Positions 1 to 7,276 of a DNA stretch of 19,077 bases are shown piece by piece. Position 1 is the stretch's first letter. Every line of letters begins with the position of its first letter. The position numbers and the translations under genes are program-made. The notes under the pieces are model-generated. The model was not told the DNA's origin. It worked only from the letters and a program-made list of their open reading frames with translations, and ran no database searches. Origin of the DNA: an uncultured Solobacterium sp. (GTDB taxonomy: Bacteria > Bacillota_I > Bacilli_A > Erysipelotrichales > Erysipelotrichaceae); contig UQPV01000048.1 in assembly GCA_900543035.1 (NCBI GenBank), positions 1 through 19,077 of the forward strand. The letters run 5' to 3'.

Positions 1-2386
1 CGTCTCTCAGCGCCTGCACCTTGCCCGGACGGAGTCCTTCTACATCGTTCAGGATGTTCTCGTTGATGAAGTCGATCGTTGCCTGTACATCTGCTCTCAG
101 GGCATCCACATCTGCAGATCCGCCCAGATCCTGCATCGCTTCGCTCAGATCGAGCAGAGCAGTGACAACTTCCGTAGCGGTCGGCGCTTCCTTGGCCAGT
201 ACGGCCTGTGCGTTGGTGATCGCTTCGTTCAGCGCTGCATCCTCAGAACCCATCGCGATGGCTTTTTCCACCATATCACGCAGTGCCTGCATGGCTGCAT
301 CGCTGGCTGGCTCACCGCTGATCGGCACGAGTGCCTGATGCGCGTCATGCAGTGCGGTGCGCAGGGCGCTGACATCTGTTCCTTCATCGACGAACGGATT
401 GAGCTGTGCGATCTGATCAGCGACCGCCTTGAATGCGTCATAGCTTTCGCCCGTGTAGTCTGCCGGATCGACGCTCTGCAAGAGCTGCTGCGCTTCCTGC
501 TGGAGCGCGGCGATCTCGCTGATGTTTACCTGCTCGACATTGCACGTCGCATTGATCTCGGCTGCGGAGCCATAGCCGCCTGTGCCGGTGAGCTCAAAGC
601 GCACGGCGCGGAATGTCTGCGGCGCCGCAAATGCGAATACCGCCATATTGTTTGTCAGCGTCACTTCCTGCTCTTCCATCAATGTCTGCTCATTGCCCTC
701 TTCATCGATGCCGATGATCGTCACGCACGTCCAAGTGCCGTTTCCTGCGCCAGGACGTGCCACGTATTCCAGATTATCAAAGGTCACTGTCTGACCAAAA
801 TCTACCGTAAGCGTATGTGTGTTCTCACACGTATCTCCGCCACTGTAGTTGCTGTGCCAGTATGTGTTATTGTTGCCGTCCACGACATCCATGGCCGCAC
901 CATCACCGCCAGTACCTGGCACGGAAGTATGCTCACTGCATGCTTCCGCGCTCCAGCCCTCTTTGGAAAGCGGCTTTGCGCTCAGAGCGATCGCGTGATC
1001 CTGGGCATACTGCTGCGCATCATCATAGTAGATCGCGCTGTTGCGGACGAGGACATCGCCGACATAGCCGCTGTAAGATGCATCTCCCAGCGTGATGGCG
1101 CTGCCGCTCATCTGCTCATTCAGCCGATCTTCCTCATAAGCGGATGCGCTCAGGCTGCCGTCGACATACAGCTTGATCATGCCGTTGGCTTCGCGCACCA
1201 GATTGACCGTGTGGTTCTGGCCGTCATTGACCTTACCGATGATATCTGTCCTCGTCTTCGTTTCCTGATAAGCCGATGTGCCAAACGTACCGCTCGCCTT
1301 TTCGGTCACGGTCGTGACGCTCTCCTGGCTGCTCAGGGTGACGCCGCCTACGCTGGCCTTCACATATCCGTCCGCATCGATGCCGATCGTGTAGTCTTCT
1401 CCCTGCTTGAGCAGCACGGTATCGGTATCGATGGTATTGAGCGTCAGCGATACGCTGAAGTCCGTCGTTCCGCTGATGCCGTCTTCTCTCAGCGCATAGG
1501 CATTGCCGCGCAGGTTCAGATACGTATTTCCTTCTGCATCCTGCACTTCGATGGCGCCAGGGACATCCTCTGCGTGACTTGCGGAAGCGATCTCTGCGCT
1601 CGTGCGGACATCTGCGCGGTATTCCTCAGCCGCATTGCCGTAAATATCGCGGATATCGCTCATCTTCAGCGACGCTGTTTCGCCCACCCCTTCTGCCGCG
1701 ATCTTTACGGTGCGGTAATCCTCGCTCAGCTGCGCTTCTGCCGCGCTGCCGTCGACCTCTGCCTCGATCTGCGCGTTGACTCGCTCATCGAAGCGCACCT
1801 CGATGGTATCCTCATCGATGATGCGGGCAGAAACGACCTGCGGCGCTTCCTCATCCGTGATGCCGAACTGATAGATCTGCGAGCTGAACGGCGACAGCGT
1901 CACTTCCAGCGTGTCTCCGTAGCTGACGCGCTGAGCATCCGGCTGAGACGCATACGGATAGATGCGCACCTGCTGCAGATCGTGCATGCCCTGCGGCACG
2001 CCGACCAGATCATTCAGCGTAAGGGCAAAGGTCTGTTCTTCCGCAGTCGGATTGACGAAAGAGACGAAGCCCTGCTCATCGTTCCATGCGGAGTAGCCAT
2101 ACACATCCTCAGATGGGCGGCTGCCTTCCGTGGTGAACAGCTTGGCATTCTTCAGCACTTCATGATTGCTTTCCGCAAAATCAAGCGCATCTGCCGTCAC
2201 CTGCCATTTGGCATCGTCCATGATGCTCGGCGAATAGTACAGTTCCCAGAACGCCGTGCCGCGCATCGCGTTGTCAAACAGGAATTCCCGGAACACATCC
2301 GTCGTTGCGTTGGAAGCATCCGAGACACCGTAGATCGGATCATGGTTGTAGATGTTCTTCAATGGAAACTGGATCTCATTGGTCAT
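1..2386 (-). CDS. C-terminal part of the large secreted glycosidase, offset frame, runs off the left edge
   Basis: Continuation, in another frame, of the glycosidase that starts at 5109. The frame is open from about 2430 to the window edge. The first ATG in it (2386-2384) overlaps the TGA of the upstream frame as ATGA; no Shine-Dalgarno precedes it. Just before that ATG the frame reads QKIYYRDDVYYNLYM, which looks like native barrel sequence. Visible in order: the end of the barrel and a beta domain (about 2390-1870), an Ig/Big-like stretch opening with DEEAPQVVSARIIDEDTI (about 1860-1580), a laminin-G/concanavalin-like region (about 1580-1020), a third discoidin-type module starting LSKEGWSAEA (about 980-545), and one or two FIVAR-like helical repeats (about 545-60, e.g. 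YTGESYDAF). These accessory domains usually bind glycans or act as spacers in large extracellular glycosidases. The C-terminus, and any cell-wall anchor, lies outside the window. Expression as a separate protein is doubtful; most likely it is the separated half of one gene. Confidence 0.75.
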   Translation of the reverse strand, partial: MTNEIQFPLKNIYNHDPIYGVSDASNATTDVFREFLFDNAMRGTAFWELYYSPSIMDDAKWQVTADALDFAESNHEVLKNAKLFTTEGSRPSEDVYGYSAWNDEQGFVSFVNPTAEEQTFALTLNDLVGVPQGMHDLQQVRIYPYASQPDAQRVSYGDTLEVTLSPFSSQIYQFGITDEEAPQVVSARIIDEDTIEVRFDERVNAQIEAEVDGSAAEAQLSEDYRTVKIAAEGVGETASLKMSDIRDIYGNAAEEYRADVRTSAEIASASHAEDVPGAIEVQDAEGNTYLNLRGNAYALREDGISGTTDFSVSLTLNTIDTDTVLLKQGEDYTIGIDADGYVKASVGGVTLSSQESVTTVTEKASGTFGTSAYQETKTRTDIIGKVNDGQNHTVNLVREANGMIKLYVDGSLSASAYEEDRLNEQMSGSAITLGDASYSGYVGDVLVRNSAIYYDDAQQYAQDHAIALSAKPLSKEGWSAEACSEHTSVPGTGGDGAAMDVVDGNNNTYWHSNYSGGDTCENTHTLTVDFGQTVTFDNLEYVARPGAGNGTWTCVTIIGIDEEGNEQTLMEEQEVTLTNNMAVFAFAAPQTFRAVRFELTGTGGYGSAAEINATCNVEQVNISEIAALQQEAQQLLQSVDPADYTGESYDAFKAVADQIAQLNPFVDEGTDVSALRTALHDAHQALVPISGEPASDAAMQALRDMVEKAIAMGSEDAALNEAITNAQAVLAKEAPTATEVVTALLDLSEAMQDLGGSADVDALRADVQATIDFINENILNDVEGLRPGKVQALRD

Positions 2387-5109
2387 ATATAAATTATAGT
2401 AGACATCGTCACGATAGTAGATCTTCTGCTGGTGACGGCAGCGGAGGTATCGCCGGCCTGTCCGGTATCGCCGGAATCCTGCACCCAGATCGTATTCACC
2501 CACTGCAGCAGCCACGGGCTCAGGTTGACATAGCAGGTGGCGTTGATCCACAGTCCCTTGCCTTCAGCGGCGCGGGCAGCGCGGGCATGCTCGAACAGAT
2601 CGGTCCATGCTTCCCACATATCGCTGGTGAAATACATGTTGTTGTCACCGCCGACCATGTGATCATGATCTTCCGCGTTGCATGGTCTGGACGCAAAGCC
2701 GTCCCATTTCCAATAATCGATGTCAAAGCGGGTCTGATAATCGACGAAGCGGTCTTCAAAATTCTGGATGTACTTGCGTGAGCCGGTGCAGACGACATCG
2801 CCCAGAGCGCTGTTATGCTGGACATAGCCAGTGCCCATCGCTTCCAGATAGCGGGAGAATCCGCCGAAATAGTTGTATCCGCCCTGCGGGCCGACCCATA
2901 CGCCAAAGCTAGACTGCAGCTTGTCGGTCAGCTCGGTCGACGTATACAGCTCGTTAGGGAACTTGCTGTTGAACTCCCAGAATCCGGTCTGGTTCTGCGT
3001 CGTTCCAGATGCAGCCGGCGCGTTCACTCCGCCGATCTCATTGTTATAGTTGTTCCAGCCATCATCCACGACATAGCTGTCCAGCGGCTCTACGCCGTTT
3101 TGCGCCAATCCTTTTTCTGCGCCGAGGAAAGAAGCCTCGATGCTGGAATCACTGATATTCATCATGTTGTCATACCAGGAATTATACTGCTTGCGGAATG
3201 TCGAAGGCGTAGCGATATCTTCGATGTAATCAAAGAAATCTGTCTGTACGACAGCGGTCTCTGTGCCCTGCGCTGCGCCGACCACATTGTTCCATGTGCG
3301 GAACATGTTTCCGTTTCGGACATCCTGTCCATCCTCTGCCATCTTCGCGATGGTCTTTCCGGAATAATAGCGGATCTTCATCGCGTCATCTTCGACATCT
3401 GTTTCCTGTGCGGGGAACTCTGAGCCGAAGAACAGACCGTCCGCATAGATCGGCTGTCCCAGCATCAGCTCATGCTTGCCGATCCACATCGAAGAGATCT
3501 GCGATTCATCCGGGATGCTCCATACATCACTGGCATCTTCCGGGATGACAAAATGATCAAGATCGATATAATTGATGGCTGCGACCGAAGGATCATCCGC
3601 GCTGATCTCCAGCCATGTATTCATATAGTGTTTGCCATCTTCCATGGCAGCGACCATATCGATGTCCCAGTTCACGCCTTGCAGTGCAAAGGGCGCAAAG
3701 GATACGCGCAACGTATTATCTTCCACGCTCACGTCTTCCACGCTCAGTTCGCTGGCACGGATATCATGATCCTCTTCCACGATTTCGGGCACGATCTTCT
3801 GGTCCGCATAGAGACGGATCTCCGCACCGTGGAATTCATCGGTACCGCCCAGCACATCGCTCTTCGGCACGATCTTCACATAGCGTGTCTCATAGATCTG
3901 ATCAAAATTGCCATAGACAAGATCGCCGACATTATATAAGGTCGTTCCGGCCGGATGCGTGATGCCGTCGCTTGTCTGCGGCTCATCGAGCACGACCTCA
4001 TGTAAGCCATATTCTTCACGGGTGAACGAGCCGGTTCCGGCAGGAGTCCACTCGCTGCCGTCCGTACTGACAAACAGCGCATACTCTCCCATCGTGCCGT
4101 TGACTCCCCAGGCGCTCTGATGATAACCAGGACGTTTCTGATAAGAGAAAGAACCAACTGAGCAAACACTGCCCAGGTCGATGATGATCTCATCATTTAC
4201 ACTTCCCACTGCGGTCGTGGCATCAATGCCATCGATCAGGCTGGCTGCCGCTGCGCCGGCCAGGGTCACGTTCCAGCCGTCACGGCCGATCTCCTGGCTG
4301 GGCAGGATCGTTTCGGTGCTCCTTGATGCCTGATCTTCATAAAGCATGATCTCCGCGCCGGTAAACTCTTCGGTCGTGCCCAGCGCGTCGCTCAGCGTGT
4401 CGATGCGCACATAACGCGTCTCATGGATCTGATCGAAATTGCCATAGACGAGGTCTCCGACATTATACAGGCCGTCTTCCTCATGCAGGTTGTAGTCTTC
4501 TTCTGTAAATTCACCTGCACCGGCTTCTTCCCAGACCTCGCCGTCTTCGCTCACATACAGCTTATACTCACCCATCGTGCCATTGATGCCATATACCGGA
4601 TCACTGTAGCCCGGACGTTTCTGGAATGAGAACGAGCCGACTTTCTGTACGCTGCCCAGATCGATCTCCAGGGTGATCGGCATGCCGGCATTCTGATACT
4701 GATCGACATAGGTATCCGGATCGCCGTCAAACAGCCTGTCTACCTGATCAAAGGCAACGCCCTGCGCATTATAGAGCTGCGCGCTCCAGCCCTCACGCGA
4801 CAGCGGTGCGGAAGGCGGAATGATGATCTCCTCTACGTCCTGGGTGTCATCCACCAGATTGATGATAAAGTCTTCTGACCCTGATGCCGGCTCAAACACT
4901 TCATTGATCCGGCTGTTGGTGATGGCTTTGGTCCGAAACTGCCCGCCTTCTGTAGTAAAAGTGCGCGACAGATAACCATTGCCGATCGTCACTTCCGTGC
5001 CATTTTCACTGATGACGACATCTCCGCCTGCCTCATTGGCCTGCGCCTGCAGCGGGATGGCGCTCATCGCCATAGATGCCGCAAGCGTAAACTTCAGCAG
5101 TTTCTTCAT
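2383..5109 (-). CDS. Secreted GH36-type glycosidase with two discoidin-like modules, N-terminal part (frameshifted)
   Basis: Predicted extracellular exo-glycosidase of the GH36/clan GH-D type, which removes terminal alpha-galactose or alpha-N-acetylgalactosamine. The first 908 residues are encoded here. Residues 1-25 are a Sec signal peptide (MKKLLKF..., cleavage likely after AQA). Residues about 103-260 and 274-437 are two related F5/8 type C-like modules sharing QKRPGY, GTMGEY and LYNVGDLVYGNFDQI. The catalytic region follows (about 450-890): YVVDDGWNN (679-687), FGVWVGPQGG (735-744), DIDYWKWDGF (796-805) with D803 the likely nucleophile, and WVQDSGDTG (875-883) with D878 or D881 the likely acid/base. 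A strong AAGGAGGAG Shine-Dalgarno stands 5-7 bases before the ATG. After about residue 890 the sequence becomes SRRSTIVTMSTIIYI-stop, which does not fit; the fitting continuation is in another frame (see 1-2386). Mucin or blood-group GalNAc glycans are plausible substrates by family, but this is inference. GH101 is a less likely alternative. Confidence 0.85.
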   Translation of the reverse strand: MKKLLKFTLAASMAMSAIPLQAQANEAGGDVVISENGTEVTIGNGYLSRTFTTEGGQFRTKAITNSRINEVFEPASGSEDFIINLVDDTQDVEEIIIPPSAPLSREGWSAQLYNAQGVAFDQVDRLFDGDPDTYVDQYQNAGMPITLEIDLGSVQKVGSFSFQKRPGYSDPVYGINGTMGEYKLYVSEDGEVWEEAGAGEFTEEDYNLHEEDGLYNVGDLVYGNFDQIHETRYVRIDTLSDALGTTEEFTGAEIMLYEDQASRSTETILPSQEIGRDGWNVTLAGAAAASLIDGIDATTAVGSVNDEIIIDLGSVCSVGSFSYQKRPGYHQSAWGVNGTMGEYALFVSTDGSEWTPAGTGSFTREEYGLHEVVLDEPQTSDGITHPAGTTLYNVGDLVYGNFDQIYETRYVKIVPKSDVLGGTDEFHGAEIRLYADQKIVPEIVEEDHDIRASELSVEDVSVEDNTLRVSFAPFALQGVNWDIDMVAAMEDGKHYMNTWLEISADDPSVAAINYIDLDHFVIPEDASDVWSIPDESQISSMWIGKHELMLGQPIYADGLFFGSEFPAQETDVEDDAMKIRYYSGKTIAKMAEDGQDVRNGNMFRTWNNVVGAAQGTETAVVQTDFFDYIEDIATPSTFRKQYNSWYDNMMNISDSSIEASFLGAEKGLAQNGVEPLDSYVVDDGWNNYNNEIGGVNAPAASGTTQNQTGFWEFNSKFPNELYTSTELTDKLQSSFGVWVGPQGGYNYFGGFSRYLEAMGTGYVQHNSALGDVVCTGSRKYIQNFEDRFVDYQTRFDIDYWKWDGFASRPCNAEDHDHMVGGDNNMYFTSDMWEAWTDLFEHARAARAAEGKGLWINATCYVNLSPWLLQWVNTIWVQDSGDTGQAGDTSAAVTSRRSTIVTMSTIIYI
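3799..4803 (-). repeat. Two tandem related discoidin-like modules inside the glycosidase
   Basis: Residues about 103-260 and 274-437 of the glycosidase form an internal protein duplication. Both copies start with a (S)REGW/RDGW motif and contain LGSV..VGSFS(F/Y)QKRPGY, GTMGEY, and LYNVGDLVYGNFDQI(H/Y)ETRYV, and they end in GAEI.LY.DQ. The second copy carries an extra stretch around residues 371-390. The strong conservation of these loops suggests a shared ligand site or a recent duplication. Confidence 0.8.
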
Positions 5110-5160
5110 TCAATTTCTCCTCCTTTTCCTTTTGCATATCATCTTGCATGCATATACAAA

Positions 5161-5189
5161 ATATTAACTGTACTCTATGTTTCCGTAAA
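5161..5189 (-). promoter_or_regulatory. Candidate promoter of the glycosidase gene
   Basis: On the minus strand, TTTACG (5189-5184) and TAATAT (5166-5161) are separated by 17 bases, about 50 bases before the start codon. The -35 overlaps the first of two CGTAAATTT copies (5184-5192 and 5201-5209). The second copy is part of the imperfect palindrome CACGTAAATTTTCGTG (5199-5214). The arrangement suggests an operator, but the factor is unknown. Confidence 0.4.
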
Positions 5190-5301
5190 TTTAAAAAACA
5201 CGTAAATTTTCGTGACAAAAAACTTACAGCTGTTTCTCCGGCACTTGTCTTACCCATCCTCCTCTCCTGGTGCCCTTACATACCTGTAGTATCACAAAGA
5301 A

Positions 5302-5330
5302 ATCATACTATTTTGGAAATGTTCATACAA
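5302..5330 (-). promoter_or_regulatory. Candidate distal promoter of the glycosidase gene
   Basis: On the minus strand, TTGTAT (5330-5325) and TATGAT (5307-5302) are separated by 17 bases. This would give a leader of nearly 190 bases. The -10 lies inside a 14-base word (ATCATACTATTTTG on plus, 5302-5315) that recurs on both sides of the insertion sequence near secA. Confidence 0.35.
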
Positions 5331-5365
5331 TATTGCACGACCCCGCTCTTTGTATGCGTTTTTGA

Positions 5366-5596
5366 TCACATGCAAAAAAACTGATCCTCCATATTCCTGC
5401 CCCGCTTCCGCAATATCCGCTCCTATGGTCCTGCTCTGATCCATCGCGTAAGGCGCTCGATCATATCTATGAGCTGTTAGGAATCAGAAAGCACAAGGGC
5501 TGTCCCAAGAATACTTGCCAACAGAAACAGAAAAGAAAGATAAACGAGCTTCGTTATCGTATGCGTCTGATCAACGCTTTCCTCGTGATCCTTTAA
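5366..5596 (+). other. Orphan open frame without a start codon, unrecognised remnant
   Basis: This is a plus-strand frame of 76 codons between a TGA at 5363-5365 and a TAA at 5594-5596. Its C-terminal half is strongly basic and looks protein-like (RKALDHIYELLGIRK, then KGCPKNTCQQKQKRK and LRYRMRLINAF). There is no usable ATG, and GTG appears only near the end, so it is probably the tail of a decayed gene rather than an active one. A transposase remnant is possible because plus-strand genes in this window otherwise belong to mobile DNA, but I do not recognise the family. Apart from the candidate promoters and terminators listed, I see nothing else in 5110-5677. Confidence 0.2.
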
Positions 5597-5614
5597 CAGA
5601 ATAACTGTTTTTTT
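5595..5614 (+). terminator. Weak plus-strand hairpin with T-run
   Basis: AACAG (5595-5599) and CTGTT (5605-5609) can pair, and a run of T follows to 5614. It overlaps the stop codon of the orphan plus-strand open frame. The stem is only five base pairs and AT-rich, so confidence is low. Confidence 0.3.
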
Positions 5615-5640
5615 CCGCTGAAGGATCCAATTTTTATGCC

Positions 5641-5672
5641 ATAATAAAAAGCCATGTCAGAAAGACATGACT
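5641..5672 (-). terminator. Rho-independent terminator of the ftsX-M23-ftsE-ftsX operon
   Basis: On the minus strand, AGTCATGTC, loop TTTCT, GACATGGCT (5672-5650) form a nine-pair stem with one G-U pair, followed by TTTTTATTAT. It begins six bases after the ftsX stop codon. Confidence 0.8.
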
Positions 5673-5677
5673 TGAGC

Positions 5678-6580
5678 TTATCGTTTCCAATGCAGATAGC
5701 GTGTCGTGGAGGCAAAGCTGCCGACCAGGCCGACGATCACGCCGCAGGCCGCAAGCGCTGCCGCGACATAGAGCGTGAACGGGATAACGGGCTGCAGGGC
5801 AAACAGATTGGTAAACAGTCTGCCGCCAATCTCGTCATACAGCCAGCTGTATCCGAAATAAGTCAGGATGCAGGGGAGGACAGCGCCGATCAGGCCGATC
5901 AGCACCCCTTCGATCATGAAGGGCACCTTGATGAAATGATTGCTTGCGCCGACATTGCGCATGATGGCGATCTCCTTGCTGCGCGCGTAGATGGTCGTGC
6001 GGATCGTGCTGGAGATCAGATAGGCCGTCAACAGGAACAACAGGATCACGAAGACGAGCCCGCCCTGCCGCACGAGATCGAGGATGTGGATGAGCTGCGA
6101 TACGCTGGCGCCGCCATAGACCGCGTCATTCACAAAATCGAGCTGACTGATCGCTTCGCATGTCTGCGCGATCTGATCCGCGTCGACCACGGTGATGAAG
6201 AACGCGTTGTTCAGCGGGTTCTCTTCCCCGCGGTACATCGCGAACGCCTCGCCCTTTTCCTTGATCATGAGCTCCAGCTCTTCATCCTTGGTGGACAGTG
6301 TCGCCGCCGCGACATTGTCCATCTCCTTCAGGACATTGCCTGCTTCCTCCAGCTCCTCTTCCGTATCGATATCCGGATCCAGGGTAGCGTGGATCTGCAG
6401 CCCGCCCTCGATGTTGCTGGCAAACAGCGATACATTGCCGGCTACGCAAAGGAAGATGGCGAGCAGAAGCAGCGTGATGATCACCGCCACGATTGCGGAC
6501 AGGGTCATGCCCAGATGGCGGAACATCCCCTTGAACGCCTGCCGGATATGATAAGGGATCATCCGGATCTCCTTAATCAT
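5678..6580 (-). CDS. ftsX: FtsX-family permease (paralogue A, last gene of the operon)
   Basis: Membrane subunit of the FtsEX complex, which transmits ATP hydrolysis by FtsE in the cytoplasm to peptidoglycan hydrolases outside. It is 300 residues, normal for FtsX. One N-terminal membrane segment (about 25-49) is followed by an extracellular domain (about 50-168), then three more membrane segments (about 173-195, 222-246, 266-290). The cytoplasmic signature EIAIMRNVGASNHFIKVPF (203-221) is typical of the family. It starts at 6580 with ATG inside the ftsE 3' end (overlap TATGATTAA), so the two are translationally coupled. A second FtsX lies upstream in the same operon at 8650-9555, and both end in YLxWKR. 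Which of the two is the orthologue of the usual FtsX cannot be decided here; adjacency to ftsE favours this one. Confidence 0.9.
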   Translation of the reverse strand: MIKEIRMIPYHIRQAFKGMFRHLGMTLSAIVAVIITLLLLAIFLCVAGNVSLFASNIEGGLQIHATLDPDIDTEEELEEAGNVLKEMDNVAAATLSTKDEELELMIKEKGEAFAMYRGEENPLNNAFFITVVDADQIAQTCEAISQLDFVNDAVYGGASVSQLIHILDLVRQGGLVFVILLFLLTAYLISSTIRTTIYARSKEIAIMRNVGASNHFIKVPFMIEGVLIGLIGAVLPCILTYFGYSWLYDEIGGRLFTNLFALQPVIPFTLYVAAALAACGVIVGLVGSFASTTRYLHWKR

Positions 6581-7262
6581 AAGTCAGATAACCGCCTTTC
6601 ATCATATCCGCAACGATATATCCTTCTTCTAATGAGATGGTGCGCTTCTTGAAGGCATCCACCAGGTTCTTGTCGTGAGTGACCATGAGCACGGTCGTCT
6701 TTTCCTTTTCGTTGATCTTTTCCAGCAGCTCGATGACTTCCTTTGACATTTCCGGATCCAGGTTGCCGGTCGGTTCATCCGCGATCAGCACCTTGGGATG
6801 ATTGGCGATCGCGCGGCCGATCGTGGCGCGCTGCTGCTGTCCGCCGCTGAGCTGATTGGGGAATGCCTTGGCCTTCTCGCTCAGCGAGACGAGCTCCAGC
6901 ACCTCACGCACCCGCTGACGGATCTGCTGGCGGTCCATGCCGATGACCTCCAGCGCGAATGAGATGTTCTCAAAGATCGTGAGGTGCGGCAGCAGGCGGA
7001 AATCCTGGAAGACGACGCCGATGCTGCGCCGGTAAAACGGCACCTTGCTGTGTCTGAGCTTTCCTACATCCACATCGTTGACCAGCACGCGGCCCTGATC
7101 CGGGATCTCTTCCCCATCCAGCAGCTTGATCAGCGTGGACTTGCCCGATCCGGTCGGGCCGATGATATAGACAAACTCTCCGTCCTCAATCGTCAGATTG
7201 ATGTCGCGAAGGGCATGAACTCCATTGTTGTAAGACTTAGAAACATTTTCCAGTCGTATCAT
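6573..7262 (-). CDS. ftsE: Cell-division ABC ATPase FtsE
   Basis: Cytoplasmic ATPase of the FtsEX complex, 229 residues, the usual length. Visible motifs: Walker A GPTGSGKST (35-43), Q-loop Q86 in VVFQDFRLLP, signature LSGGQQQR (138-145), Walker B VLIADEPT (158-165), and switch histidine H196. The QDFRLLPHLT stretch and early RLENVSKSY match FtsE rather than LolD-type exporters, and the linkage to ftsX supports this. GGAG lies eight bases before the ATG. It is 14 bases downstream of the M23 gene stop and overlaps ftsX by eight bases. The catalytic set is complete, so it should be an active ATPase able to serve either or both FtsX paralogues. Confidence 0.93.
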   Translation of the reverse strand: MIRLENVSKSYNNGVHALRDINLTIEDGEFVYIIGPTGSGKSTLIKLLDGEEIPDQGRVLVNDVDVGKLRHSKVPFYRRSIGVVFQDFRLLPHLTIFENISFALEVIGMDRQQIRQRVREVLELVSLSEKAKAFPNQLSGGQQQRATIGRAIANHPKVLIADEPTGNLDPEMSKEVIELLEKINEKEKTTVLMVTHDKNLVDAFKKRTISLEEGYIVADMMKGGYLTYD

Positions 7263-7276
7263 AGTTGTTCTCCTTC

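Noticed and set aside
338..2392. 684-codon open frame on the plus strand
   Set aside because: It lies antisense to the glycosidase C-terminal frame, which shows clear domain-like sequence. Its own translation is rich in R, C, H and I with no recognisable domain or Shine-Dalgarno.
5654..6652. 332-codon open frame on the plus strand
   Set aside because: Antisense to ftsX paralogue A and the end of ftsE; the composition is that of a reverse-frame shadow.
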